This document shows positions 43,821 through 52,671 of a stretch of DNA of 64,000 bases, one piece after another. Source of the DNA: JACTUA01 sp964551875 (GTDB taxonomy: Archaea > Halobacteriota > Methanomicrobia > Methanomicrobiales > JACTUA01); assembly GCA_964551875.1 (NCBI GenBank), contig CAZKEV010000001.1, positions 1-64,000 on the forward strand. Direction: 5' to 3'. The notes under the pieces are model-generated. The model saw only the letters and a program-made list of their open reading frames with translations. It ran no database searches and had not been told where the DNA came from. The stretch's first letter is position 1. Each line of letters begins with the position of its first letter. Position numbers and translations under genes: made by a program.

Positions 43821-44753
43821 ATGAAACCGATCCGGGTTCTCGGGATCCTCCTCGTCATCTCCCTCGCGGCGAACCTGTACCTGGCATCCTTCCCGCTCCA
43901 GGGAGACCGGGCGGATCTCGCAGAACTCACGAGCCGGGTGAATATGCTCGAGTCCGAGAATGCCCGGCTCTCCATGCAGGTGGACAGGGATAATGCGACC
44001 CTCGGGGGGTACCAGAGCCAGCTCGGCCTCTACCGGATGCAGCTCCAGGAGCTGACCGGCCTCATTAATGTCTCCCCATCGGGAACGGGGCCGGTAGGAT
44101 CGGCAGTCCTCCAGGGCCCTGCCGTTCTCCAGCAGATCCAGTACGACAGGGACAGCCCCTTTGCCAGGGGGCAGGTCGTCCAGTCCGGGGTCATGCTGAA
44201 CATCACCGCAGAGGTGAAGCCCGGGAAGGGGCGGGTCCTCGTGGATACCAAACCTCTCATGGGGCTCGTCTTCCAGGACGCGGCCAACACCGCCGTATAC
44301 GTTGCCCAGAACCGGACAGGGATCTCTCTTGTCGGGAGCGACGTGATCTTCTCCATTAACGCGCCCGGCCAGGTACCGGCTGTGGACGGCCCGAGTGCAG
44401 GCGCCCTGATGACCCTCCTTGCCATCTCAGCTCTCGAGAACAAGCCCCTCCACGAGGATGTGACCCTCACCGGCACCATCGACCAGGACGGGAATGTCGG
44501 GGCTGTCGGCGGTGTCGTCGAGAAGGCCCGGGCTGCCAGGGACTCCGGCAAATCCGTCATCCTCCTCCCCAGGGCGAACGCGAACCTCCTCCAGTACACC
44601 CAGCAGACCCGCGAGTACTATGGTTTCAACGTGATCCAGCAGGTCCCGAAAAGCGTGGACGCGAAGACCTATGTCGAGGCAAATATCGGGGTGAAGGTCC
44701 AGTATGTCGATACTATCGATGATGTGTTCAGAATCGCGACCGCTCCGGGCTAG
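43821..44753 (+). CDS. Secreted Lon-type (S16) serine protease
   Basis: 310 residues. A signal peptide or anchor (IRVLGILLVISLAANLYLAS) is followed by a coiled coil (about residues 33-80) and a Lon proteolytic domain. VDGPSAGALMTLLAISALE carries the nucleophile Ser192; VGGVVEKARAARDSGKSVIL carries Lys244 of the Ser-Lys dyad. No AAA+ module, so the protease works outside ATP-driven unfolding, probably at the outer face of the membrane. Known archaeal relatives form the COG1750 group. The 3' end runs into the hairpin array. Confidence 0.88.
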   Translation: MKPIRVLGILLVISLAANLYLASFPLQGDRADLAELTSRVNMLESENARLSMQVDRDNATLGGYQSQLGLYRMQLQELTGLINVSPSGTGPVGSAVLQGPAVLQQIQYDRDSPFARGQVVQSGVMLNITAEVKPGKGRVLVDTKPLMGLVFQDAANTAVYVAQNRTGISLVGSDVIFSINAPGQVPAVDGPSAGALMTLLAISALENKPLHEDVTLTGTIDQDGNVGAVGGVVEKARAARDSGKSVILLPRANANLLQYTQQTREYYGFNVIQQVPKSVDAKTYVEANIGVKVQYVDTIDDVFRIATAPG

Positions 44754-44859
44754 GGGCCCGCCCGGATCACGACCGGTTTCCAACCGGTCGGATCGCGTCC
44801 GGTTATCAACCGTCCGGATCGCGACCGGTCAGGGACCGGCCGCAATATGTCCGGTTAAA

Positions 44860-44976
44860 AACCGTCCCCCACGCCACCGGTTTGAGAACCGTTGGTCGCC
44901 ACCGGTTTGACAACCGCTGGCTCTGCCTCGGATTTGAAAATCCTCGGCCTCTACCTCTGGTTTGATAACCCTCGGC
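44860..44976. repeat. Direct duplication inside the hairpin array, copy 1
   Basis: Identical to 45022-45138 except at 44898 (G versus C) and 44958 (T versus G). The offset is 162 bp, six hairpin units. It shows recent expansion of the array by block duplication. Confidence 0.85.
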
Positions 44977-45021
44977 ATTGCGTCGGGTTATCCAATCCTC
45001 CGCTCTGGCTCCGGTTCATAG

Positions 45022-45138
45022 AACCGTCCCCCACGCCACCGGTTTGAGAACCGTTGGTCCCCACCGGTTTGACAACCGCTGGCTCTGCCTCGGATTTGAA
45101 AATCCTCGGCCTCTACCTCGGGTTTGATAACCCTCGGC
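45022..45138. repeat. Direct duplication inside the hairpin array, copy 2
   Basis: The partner of 44860-44976. Similarity becomes patchy after 45138. Confidence 0.85.
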
Positions 45139-45241
45139 CTTGGGTCGGTTTCACTGAAACCTCCCCAACCCAAAATCATATCAACTCCTACCCCCATCAA
45201 TCTCTGGTTTCGGATTCCGAAGCCTCTCTCGAGGAACTGTT

Positions 45242-46135
45242 ATGCCGCAGGGAAAGACATACCCCTACCCGTCAGGCGATGGTGAGGTGAAATGGGTCTC
45301 CACGGAATGGCTCGCAGACCACCTGAAAGACCCGGGCCTCCAGATCATCGATTCCCAGCCGAACATCCATGACTACCTGAGGGGCCATATCCCGGGGGCC
45401 TTCTATGTGGAAGAGAACCATTTCAGGATAGCCCAGGAGAGGCCCGGGATCTTCCTGCCTCCCGAAATGGCCGAACTGCTCTTCCGGAGGCTGGGTGTCC
45501 GCGCCGATCTCCCGTTGGTGGTCTGCTCAAGCTCCGGCCCCCTCTCGGCCTGCACCACCTTCATCGGCGACGGCCTGGAGCAGACGATGCTTGCCTACAC
45601 CCTCGCGCGGTACGGCCACCGGAAGGTCCACATCCTTGACGGCGGGGTCGACAAGTGGCAGGAGGAGGGGAGGCCGCTCTCCCAGACCTTCCCCCGGGTC
45701 GTGGAATCGGACTTCAGGGTCCAGCTCAGGCGTGAATTCTTCGTGGAATACAACGAGGTGAAGGCCATGAAGGACCGGCCCGACGTCATCCTCCTGGATG
45801 CCCGGCCCTCGCCCGTGTACGAGGGGCAGGGACCCTGGCCGAAGCCCGGCCACATCCCGGGGGCCGTCAACCTCCCCTGGAAGAGCCTCATGGACGATAA
45901 AAACAAGAAGCTCCTGAAACCGGACGACCAGATCCAGGCTATCCTTGCCGAGAAGAAGATCACCCCCGACAAGAATATCATCTGCTCCTGCGGGACAGGG
46001 AGGGAGGCGACCAACGAGTTCTGCCTCTTCAAGTTCTACCTCAAGTACCCGAAGGTGAAGATCTACGAGGGGTCCTTCACCGAGTGGTCCATGTTCCCTG
46101 ATAATCCCACAGTGACCGGGAAGAACCCGAGATAA
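45242..46135 (+). CDS. Two-domain rhodanese sulfurtransferase
   Basis: 297 residues with two rhodanese domains. The first (about 20-140) has VSTEWLADHLKDPGLQIIDS, RGHIPGAFYVEEN and LVVCSSSGPLSA. The second (about 160-290) has VILLDARPSPVYEG, KPGHIPGAVNLPWKSLMDD and the active-site loop IICSCGTGREAT with the sulfur-carrying Cys. Both domains keep a Cys, although only the second has a typical six-residue loop. It transfers sulfane sulfur, for example from thiosulfate or 3-mercaptopyruvate. A further hairpin (GGTTTCGGATTCCGAAGCC, about 45206-45224) lies just before the start. Confidence 0.9.
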   Translation: MPQGKTYPYPSGDGEVKWVSTEWLADHLKDPGLQIIDSQPNIHDYLRGHIPGAFYVEENHFRIAQERPGIFLPPEMAELLFRRLGVRADLPLVVCSSSGPLSACTTFIGDGLEQTMLAYTLARYGHRKVHILDGGVDKWQEEGRPLSQTFPRVVESDFRVQLRREFFVEYNEVKAMKDRPDVILLDARPSPVYEGQGPWPKPGHIPGAVNLPWKSLMDDKNKKLLKPDDQIQAILAEKKITPDKNIICSCGTGREATNEFCLFKFYLKYPKVKIYEGSFTEWSMFPDNPTVTGKNPR

Positions 46136-46148
46136 GGGCGGGCACCCT

Positions 46149-47534
46149 TCACGAAATTATTTTATGGAGGATGCGGAGCAGGTTTGCAAGGAACCGGCGC
46201 TGCCTCTCCATTCTCCTCACAAAGATGGCCTCTTCTGAGATGAAGAGCTCCTTTAAGTGGTAAATATCGGTTTTCGGCGAGAAGAATACGTAGATGGGTA
46301 TCCCCGCGAGGATGACGAGCCCGCCAGCGAGCTTGTCAAAGAGGGATGTGGAAGCGAGGAGGTAGATGCAGATGGCGGCGCCTGCCCACGGGAGGATCCC
46401 GATGCCGCGCGGGGTCTTCTCATCCCTCCTTGCGAGGAGAGTGAGGGCGAGGCAGGTGAGGAGGAAGGAGAAGGCCATGTTAAAGACCGAGAAGGAGATG
46501 AGGCCCGAGATGCCGGCAACCAGGGAGAGGAGGAAGGCGATGATGCCCTCTATGATGAGGGCTGCGTACGGTGTCCCGTACCTGGGGTGGATGAGGGAGA
46601 AGACCCTCGGGAAGAGGCCGTCGATGGCCATGGCATAGGAGAGCCGGGCGGTCCCCAGGATCCCGCTCTCGTCCGACCCTGAGACCGAGACGAGCGCGCC
46701 TGCAGTCATGAAGATGGCCCCTGCAGCCCCGAAGAGCGCCCCGCCCACCAGGATGAGCGGGGTGGCCGACTGTGCAAGGGTCTCCCAGGGAACCATGCCG
46801 AAGACGACGAAGTTCGTGGAGAGGTAGAAGGCCGTGACCACGAGCATGCCCGAGATGATCGCCTTCGGGATGGTTTTTGTCGGGTCCTTCACCTCGCTCG
46901 CAGGGAGGGTCCCCATCTCGAAGCCCACGTACGCCCAGAAGATGAGGACGAAGGCGGTGCCGACGTTTCCGAACCCGAGGGGCGCGAAGGGGGTGTAGGT
47001 GGAGAGGAGCCTCGAGGGGTTGAGGGCGAAGACCGCGAGGCCCGCGACGACGAGGGCAAGGAGGGGGAGAAGCTTCACCATCGTGAGGAGGTCGTTCAGC
47101 CTCCCCGCGGCCCGGACACCCATGATGTTTACCAGGGTAAGGGTTGCTAGGAAGGCCCCCTTCACAAGGATCTCGGCGGGGGTGCTCAGGGGGATGAGAA
47201 ACTCAAGGTACTGCACAAAGGCGATGGCAAAGACCGGGAGGGCAAGGATCTCGGCGATCCAGAGGGACCAGCCCGCGATGAACCCGAAGAAGTCATCGAA
47301 GGCCTCGGAGACGAATGCGAACGGCCCTCCCACCCTGGGGAGGAAGTAGCCGCAGTACGCAAAGACCAGGGCAAGGACCGTGGCGCAGATCGCAGCAGCG
47401 ATCCAGACCACGATGGCGAAGGGCCCGACGAGCCCTGCCGTGAGGGCCGAGGCGATATAGATGTCTGCCCCGACGACAGACCCGATGACGATGTTCGTCA
47501 GGTCAAAGAGGGAGAGGTCCCGCCTGAGTTCCAT
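46149..47534 (-). CDS. APC-superfamily amino acid permease
   Basis: A 461-residue membrane protein with 12 predicted helices and a cytoplasmic tail of about 40 residues. LTNIVIGSVVGADIYIASAL is the substrate-binding unwound helix 1 (GSxxGxxI type), GPFAFVSEAFDDFFGFIAGW is helix 3, and FVLIFWAYVGFEMGTLPASE helix 6. ALVSVSGSDESGILGTARLS also fits the family. Probably a sodium- or proton-coupled amino acid uptake or exchange system. Confidence 0.88.
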   Translation of the reverse strand: MELRRDLSLFDLTNIVIGSVVGADIYIASALTAGLVGPFAIVVWIAAAICATVLALVFAYCGYFLPRVGGPFAFVSEAFDDFFGFIAGWSLWIAEILALPVFAIAFVQYLEFLIPLSTPAEILVKGAFLATLTLVNIMGVRAAGRLNDLLTMVKLLPLLALVVAGLAVFALNPSRLLSTYTPFAPLGFGNVGTAFVLIFWAYVGFEMGTLPASEVKDPTKTIPKAIISGMLVVTAFYLSTNFVVFGMVPWETLAQSATPLILVGGALFGAAGAIFMTAGALVSVSGSDESGILGTARLSYAMAIDGLFPRVFSLIHPRYGTPYAALIIEGIIAFLLSLVAGISGLISFSVFNMAFSFLLTCLALTLLARRDEKTPRGIGILPWAGAAICIYLLASTSLFDKLAGGLVILAGIPIYVFFSPKTDIYHLKELFISEEAIFVRRMERQRRFLANLLRILHKIIS

Positions 47535-47562
47535 GCCGTTTGAGGGTATTTGACCGGCCCCT

Positions 47563-48447
47563 TCATGAGAGTATTGATCCCGGGACAGTGGTAAGGACGA
47601 TGAGGGCCACCCCCATGATCATGATAAGGGCGCCGAGGATCCGGAACCGGAGTCCCTCCTCCCTGAAGACGAGGCCGCCGATGAGGACCGAGAAGAGGAT
47701 GGAAAGCCTCTTCACCGCGATGACGTACGGGACGATCTGGAGGGTGTACGCGAGGTTGATGGCGATGGTCGCCCCCGTGAGAACCAGGCCGAGGGCGAGC
47801 GCCGCGGAGAAGGCGGCGCCCGGGGGGACCCGTCTCCAGCTCCCCCGTACGAGGGCGATCACCCCAAATGCTCCGCCGATATAGAGGCATGCGAGGGCAG
47901 AGCCGAACAGGGTATCCGATGCGAGGACCACCGCCTTGTCGAAAGGGAGGGAGAGGCTGTAGAGGAAGGCCACCCCGAGCATGGTCACGATCCCCTTCCA
48001 GCGTGCCCTGTCCCAGGGAGAAGAGGGCCCGGACCTGCCCGGGGACACCTGGATGCAGAATGCCCCGAGAACAATGAGGAGGATCCCTGCCATCCCGGCA
48101 GCCGTCGGGACCTCACCCAGGACCACGAACGAGGTGCCCATGAGGAAGACCAGGGTGAAGGTGATGATGGGTACCGCAAGGGAGAGGTCGGCCCTCCGCA
48201 GGGTGTAAAAGACGAGGGCAGCGGCGATGATGTTGATAGTGCCGGTGATGACAACCGGCTGGAAAAGAGCGGGGGAGACCTCCGGGAAACCCCTTGCGAA
48301 GGATATGAGGAGGAGAAGGGCCGAGGTCGCAAGGAATGCCCCTGCAGCGAGCACCTCGTCCTTCACCGACGCAAGAAACCGTTTCGCCAGGGCATAGTAC
48401 CCCGCGTCCAGGACGGCTCCCGAGAAGGCGAGGATTGCCCAGAGCAT
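47563..48447 (-). CDS. EamA/DMT-superfamily transporter
   Basis: 294 residues, ten helices arranged as two EamA repeats. The first repeat runs from ILAFSGAVLDAGYYALAKRF to AGMAGILLIVLGAFCIQVSP. The second starts at VTMLGVAFLYSLSLPFDKAV and ends with LRFRILGALIMIMGVALIVL. Both repeats end with the typical Gly-rich helix. It exports or imports small metabolites; the substrate is unknown. It lies 28 bp upstream of the amino acid permease gene in the same direction. Confidence 0.87.
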   Translation of the reverse strand: MLWAILAFSGAVLDAGYYALAKRFLASVKDEVLAAGAFLATSALLLLISFARGFPEVSPALFQPVVITGTINIIAAALVFYTLRRADLSLAVPIITFTLVFLMGTSFVVLGEVPTAAGMAGILLIVLGAFCIQVSPGRSGPSSPWDRARWKGIVTMLGVAFLYSLSLPFDKAVVLASDTLFGSALACLYIGGAFGVIALVRGSWRRVPPGAAFSAALALGLVLTGATIAINLAYTLQIVPYVIAVKRLSILFSVLIGGLVFREEGLRFRILGALIMIMGVALIVLTTVPGSILS

Positions 48448-48552
48448 ACCGGATCATCTCTCCATTGCGGGTAATAAGGGGTGGGGGGCGTCTCTATGAC
48501 TTGCTTATTCAGACCCAAATCCCTTTCTTCAAAAAACCTGAAATAATGATAT

Positions 48553-49647
48553 ATGAGCCATGAGGCCAGTCATCAGGAGCAGAAAGACTGGCTCACCTCG
48601 CGAACTCTTCTTGCGGTCCTGGGCCTCATATGTATCCTCATCTGCGCCTCCCTTTTCCAGTTCGTTCTCTTACCCAAGATACATGCTTACCTTGTGAAAT
48701 ACCAACCCAATGAGACCCTTCATCCCGAGATAACCGGAGGTCCAGATCCTGTCATCACCGCAATGCTGCTTCAGGTAAATGAATCTGAAATGTTCAGGAC
48801 TGTTGAAGACCTGCAAAAAATTCCCACAAGAGCATATGGAAGCCCCGGGAACCGGGAGGCCGCAGAGTACCTCGACAGGCGATTATCAGCGTATCCGAAT
48901 TTATCAGTCGAGTACCAGGGTGGAGAACTCAGGAACGTCATTGCTACTCTGCCGGGCCAGGATCACGCATCTGAGGAGATTATTCTGGTGGGGGCCCACT
49001 ATGACAGCAATTCAACCGATCCTTCTCATGCTCCGGGCGTCACGGACAATGGCTGCGGCGTTGCCATCACGATGGAGCTTGCCCGGGTGATGAGCCAGTA
49101 CCATTTCCCCAATACCTTGAAGTTCGCGTTCTGGAATGGAGAAGAAAGTAAAGAGGGGGAGTTTTCCCTGGGGAGCACCTCGTATGCTCATCAAGCTAAA
49201 AACCAATCTCTGGACATCTCGCTCTATCTGAATTACGATAGCGCATGCTATGATCCGGCGAACCGTTCGGTAATTGATATTATGTATAACCTGGAGTCCC
49301 GTCCGATGGCTGAAGAAATGGTCCGTTCTAATGGCCTTTACGGAATAAATGCCACTCTTACCTATAATCTCTTCAACTGTGTTGATGATATGCGTCCCTT
49401 CTGGTCAGAGGGGTATCCGGCGATCATGACTCACTCTGAATCCCATGGTTATCGCCATACCCCCAAAGATACCCTTGATAAAGCCTCGTTCCCCTATGCA
49501 AGAAAGAACGCCCGGCTTGGAATGGCAGTCCTGGCACATTATGCCGGGCTCGGGAAGAAAGTGTCTGGAAATCGTTTTTTCCTTCCATTTTTTCCATTCG
49601 TAAGCCAGACAAGATCGCATTTCATGATTCCAGCTCAGGTTCCATAA
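48553..49647 (+). CDS. Membrane-anchored M28 family zinc aminopeptidase
   Basis: 364 residues. The N-terminal membrane anchor LLAVLGLICILICASLFQFV precedes an M28 domain. Zinc ligands and catalytic residues: ILVGAHYDSNS (His, Asp), APGVTDNGCGVA (bridging Asp), AFWNGEESKEGEF (catalytic Glu and ligand Glu), LYLNYDSACYD and YRHTPKDTLD (last His). It probably digests peptides outside the cell. No good ribosome-binding site is seen before the ATG. Confidence 0.88.
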   Translation: MSHEASHQEQKDWLTSRTLLAVLGLICILICASLFQFVLLPKIHAYLVKYQPNETLHPEITGGPDPVITAMLLQVNESEMFRTVEDLQKIPTRAYGSPGNREAAEYLDRRLSAYPNLSVEYQGGELRNVIATLPGQDHASEEIILVGAHYDSNSTDPSHAPGVTDNGCGVAITMELARVMSQYHFPNTLKFAFWNGEESKEGEFSLGSTSYAHQAKNQSLDISLYLNYDSACYDPANRSVIDIMYNLESRPMAEEMVRSNGLYGINATLTYNLFNCVDDMRPFWSEGYPAIMTHSESHGYRHTPKDTLDKASFPYARKNARLGMAVLAHYAGLGKKVSGNRFFLPFFPFVSQTRSHFMIPAQVP

Positions 49648-49654
49648 AAATCAT

Positions 49655-49683
49655 AACATATAAAATATATATTATAAAATAGG
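49655..49683 (+). promoter_or_regulatory. AT-rich promoter region of the transglutaminase-like gene
   Basis: ACATATAAAATATATATTAT and flanking bases provide several overlapping TATA-like sequences about 150-180 bp before the ATG at 49835. That would leave a long leader. Confidence 0.35.
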
Positions 49684-49834
49684 TGACGATGCAATTTTCA
49701 AAGAGGAGCCAGGGAAGGGATTTATCGACTGCCGGTGATCGGCTGCTCCGGTTGAAGATGGAACGGCCGGGCCAGGGGGCAGCGAGTATGTTCGCACGTC
49801 CTCATCCAAACCTTTTCGACTCCGGTGAGAAAGG

Positions 49835-50983
49835 ATGAAGCAGGGTCCGGTGATCTTCCTCGTCTTTCTTATCCTCTTCCCTGGGTGCCTTCAGGACGGG
49901 CATTCGCGAAACCCCGATCTTCCGGTTCAGGTCTCTCCGGGTACCACGGCCGTCGTGGTCCAGCCCCTTCCATCCCTCACCGAGACCACAAGCCCCACGA
50001 CGATTACCACCATCCTTGCTGTGGCAGGCCTGGGGGAGAAAAGATCCTTCACGTTCACCTCCGGGGGTAATGATTACTCATTCACCATCCCGGTGGCGAC
50101 CATTTCAGATCCGGGGAGCACAGAAACCCGGAACTGTCCCCTCATGTCCTGGAGAACCGGAGATGAGGAACGGCTGGCTTCCTACTATGCCGGTATCTTC
50201 AAGGATCCGGGGGAGGCACCGCTCTACGATGCACTCCTCGGGGAGTTCCGCCGCATCAGGAGGATGGAGGGGCTGAACGACGACGAGTACCTCGAACTCC
50301 TCACGCATTTCGTCCAGCAGATACCCTATGATCCCATGGCTCCTATCTGCCCCAGGCGACCGGATCAGGTGATCCAGGACGAAAAAGGGGACTGCGACGA
50401 GAAGAGCCTCCTCCTGCTCGGGCTCCTGAACAGGGAAGGATACGATGCAGCCATCCTCCTTTTTCCCGGCAGACACCATGCGACCGCGGGGATCCGGATC
50501 GAGACCGAAGGGCGCCCGTCCTTCCGGGTCTACGAACTCAGGGGCAGGAAGTACGTGTACATGGAGACCACCCGGCCTTCTTTCATAGGCCTCTATCCTG
50601 ATGGGTTTGAGAATGAGAACCCGGTCATCATACCAACCGGAAACGGCACCATCACCTACCGGGCCATCAACGACGTGATGCACATCGTTTCGACCCAGAA
50701 AAGGATGGAAGATCGATTGCGGTGGATCAATGAAACAGGTACTGGGATGTTCAACGAGATCGAGAACCTTGAGCAGAAACTCAGCGCGGGGACCGGCTAC
50801 TCCACCCGGGATGAATATGATGCGGACTATGCCCGCTATACCAGCCTTGTAACCCAGTACAACACCTATGTCGATGAATTCGGGAAGATCCGCGATGTGT
50901 ATCTCTACATACTCAAGCATCAGTGCGATCGGCAGGGAGTGAGCGGGAGGATCGCGAACAGCAAGGTGGAGAACCTGCTTTGA
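49835..50983 (+). CDS. Lipoprotein with transglutaminase-like protease fold
   Basis: 382 residues. The signal peptide with lipobox (LFPGC, about residue 18) is followed by a Thr/Pro-rich linker. A transglutaminase-like core then runs with LTHFVQQIPYDPMAPICPRR, QDEKGDCDEKSLLLLGLLNR (catalytic Cys in GDCDEKS) and LLFPGRHHATAGIRIE (catalytic His); the Asp is probably in MET/D region before TRPSFIG. A C-terminal helical coiled coil of about 100 residues follows. It may be a surface cysteine peptidase. It resembles other archaeal transglutaminase-like surface proteins. Confidence 0.72.
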   Translation: MKQGPVIFLVFLILFPGCLQDGHSRNPDLPVQVSPGTTAVVVQPLPSLTETTSPTTITTILAVAGLGEKRSFTFTSGGNDYSFTIPVATISDPGSTETRNCPLMSWRTGDEERLASYYAGIFKDPGEAPLYDALLGEFRRIRRMEGLNDDEYLELLTHFVQQIPYDPMAPICPRRPDQVIQDEKGDCDEKSLLLLGLLNREGYDAAILLFPGRHHATAGIRIETEGRPSFRVYELRGRKYVYMETTRPSFIGLYPDGFENENPVIIPTGNGTITYRAINDVMHIVSTQKRMEDRLRWINETGTGMFNEIENLEQKLSAGTGYSTRDEYDADYARYTSLVTQYNTYVDEFGKIRDVYLYILKHQCDRQGVSGRIANSKVENLL

Positions 50984-51250
50984 TTGTTTTTAAGGCCTGA
51001 ATAAAAAATGGTTTGAAGATGTAAGAAAATCCAACTGCAATAAATAACCTCCCTTCCCTCTCTTCCACGAGTCACTTGCTCGATTCAGGGGAGGTTTCAT
51101 TCAATCCAGAACCGTCGAGAAGATCGCTTATCAAGATATATCCCATCAATCTCCCCGCATCGGGTAAATATTTTTGATTGGGAAAAAATAATCATCAGAA
51201 AAAAATCACAATAGATATATAGAAAAAGGAGAAAAAATGTTGATACACCT

Positions 51251-52222
51251 ATGGATTACCTCCCTTTTCTCCTGATGTTTATCTTTTTCATCCTCATGCC
51301 CTTCGCACTCATGCTTCTTGTGATGCCCCGGAGCATCCGCGCGATGAAGGCACGCGGTTTTGTCGGACGTGATATGTACAAGCCGGATCGCCCTGAGGTC
51401 GCGATCAATGGGGGCCTGATCCTTCTCCTTATTGCTCTCTCCTCCATGTCAATCATCTCCCTCTTCTATTCGAAGCACATCCGTCCCGAGAACCATGCGA
51501 TGATCATGGTCATCGTCCTCTTCGCCCTCTTTGGCCTTGTCGATGATATGATCGATATCGGGAGAAGTGCAAAACTGATCCTCCTCTACTACTGCTCGTA
51601 TCCCCTCATACCCTTTGTACCTGTAATCCCCCTGCAGATCCCTTTCATAGGCCCTCTGGACCTCAATATCCTCTACCTGCAGCTCCTCATCCCCACCTTC
51701 GTTCCCGTTGTCGCAAATCTCGTGAATATGCACTCCGGTTTCAATGGGCTTGCACCAGGTCTCTCACTCATGATCCTCACTACGCTCCTCGTAAAGACCT
51801 GGTTCTTCGGGGATATCTATAAGGTTCTTTTTATCATCTGCCTGACCGGCGCGCTTGCCGCCTACTTCCTCTTCGAGAAGTACCCTGCCCAGATCTTCTG
51901 GGGAAATGTGGGGGCACTCTCTGTCGGAGCCGCCATTGGGGCCACATGTGTCATCCAGGGATTCATTGTCTCAGGCTTTGTCATGCTCATACCCCACACG
52001 GTAAACTTCCTGATGTGGATCTACTGGAAACTGAATATGAAGCGCGTGCCCTTCGAGAAATTCGGGAAGATCAGGGAGGATGGGACCCTGGAGGTTCCAA
52101 ACCGATTTACCCTCAAGTGGGTGCTCCCCTATTATTTCCGACTCACGGAGAGACAGTCAGCCCTGGCGATGTTCGGTCTCACCGGCCTTTTCTGTATCGC
52201 AGGGTTTTTCATTCCGGGATGA
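51251..52222 (+). CDS. Polyprenyl-phosphate GlcNAc-1-phosphate transferase-like membrane enzyme (MraY/AglH/Alg7 type)
   Basis: 323 residues, about ten helices. RDMYKPDRPEVAINGGLILL is the family's first motif (KPxxPxxGG-like), LFALFGLVDDMIDIGRSAKL carries the Mg-binding DD, VANLVNMHSGFNGLAPGLSL the NxxNGLDG-type motif (here N..SGFNGL), and FLFEKYPAQIFWGNVGALSV the P..FxGxxG motif. FIVSGFVMLIPHTVNFLMWI with a His follows. It transfers a HexNAc-1-P to a polyprenyl phosphate, starting an N-glycan or polymer. The start at 51251 lies 21 bp after GGAG. An ATG at 51237 with a better-spaced GGAG opens a 12-codon reading frame that overlaps it. Confidence 0.85.
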   Translation: MDYLPFLLMFIFFILMPFALMLLVMPRSIRAMKARGFVGRDMYKPDRPEVAINGGLILLLIALSSMSIISLFYSKHIRPENHAMIMVIVLFALFGLVDDMIDIGRSAKLILLYYCSYPLIPFVPVIPLQIPFIGPLDLNILYLQLLIPTFVPVVANLVNMHSGFNGLAPGLSLMILTTLLVKTWFFGDIYKVLFIICLTGALAAYFLFEKYPAQIFWGNVGALSVGAAIGATCVIQGFIVSGFVMLIPHTVNFLMWIYWKLNMKRVPFEKFGKIREDGTLEVPNRFTLKWVLPYYFRLTERQSALAMFGLTGLFCIAGFFIPG

Positions 52223-52278
52223 GATAAGGAAAGAGAAGAATTATCGAACGATCCGAACTTGTGATGACGTGAGATTTT

Positions 52279-52671
52279 ATGGACCTTGTCACGATACCAA
52301 GGGCAATTGCAGGATATATTCTCATCCTTTTTGTACCTGGCTATGCACTCACCTGGGCCCTCTACCCGACTCACGAAGAGCTGGCTTTTATCGAGCGGAT
52401 AGCCCTCTCATTTGTCCTGTCTATCGTATCCGTAATGATCTCCGTCCTCTTTGCCGACATCTTCCTCGGGATTGATGTCACACCGCCCAACATCGTCATT
52501 GTCATAATCATTGTGACCGCTCTTGCTGCGCTGATGTGGTTGCTCCAGGTGGTGTATGCGAAGAGCCGGTTGAAGCGATGGATAGACGGAAAACTCGGAA
52601 GGAGGCCGGAAGGTGTTCTTCAGGATCTGAAGGACTCTGATTCTGTGGAAAAATTCTGGAATATCCGATAA
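52279..52671 (+). CDS. DUF1616-type membrane protein
   Basis: 130 residues with three membrane helices (AIAGYILILFVPGYALTWAL, IALSFVLSIVSVMISVLFAD, NIVIVIIIVTALAALMWLLQ). FVPGYALTWALYP and EELAFIERIALSFVLSIVS are characteristic of DUF1616. The family often lies in archaeal glycosylation loci. Its role is unknown. Confidence 0.78.
   Translation: MDLVTIPRAIAGYILILFVPGYALTWALYPTHEELAFIERIALSFVLSIVSVMISVLFADIFLGIDVTPPNIVIVIIIVTALAALMWLLQVVYAKSRLKRWIDGKLGRRPEGVLQDLKDSDSVEKFWNIR

Larger units (their letters stand above)
44771..45160. repeat. Array of 15 small hairpins, period 25-28 bp, with covarying stems
   Basis: Each unit has a 5-8 bp stem with a 3-4 base loop: GACCGGTT-TCC-AACCGGTC (44771-44789), CGGTT-ATC-AACCG, CCGGTC-AGG-GACCGG (44825-44839), CGGTT-AAA-AACCG (44852-44864), then CGGTT/AACCG, GGATT/AATCC, GGGTT/AACCC, GGGTT/AATCC, CGGTTC-ATA-GAACCG (about 45012-45026), and last GGTTTC-ACT-GAAACC (about 45146-45160). 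Loop centres lie at about 44780, 44806, 44832, 44858, 44884, 44909, 44936, 44964, 44991, 45019, 45046, 45071, 45098, 45126 and 45152. Stems change on both sides together. Linkers are pyrimidine-rich. The array fills the gap between the protease and rhodanese genes. Confidence 0.88.

Noticed and set aside
44771..45160. CRISPR array interpretation of the hairpin region
   Set aside because: Units vary in the stem and share no constant 24-37 bp repeat; there are no unique spacers of fixed length and no cas genes in the window.
44988..45200. Short frames inside the hairpin array (minus 44988-45200, plus 45054-45290)
   Set aside because: They follow from the periodic sequence. The period varies between 25 and 28 bp, so units are not kept in frame as expected for a coding repeat.
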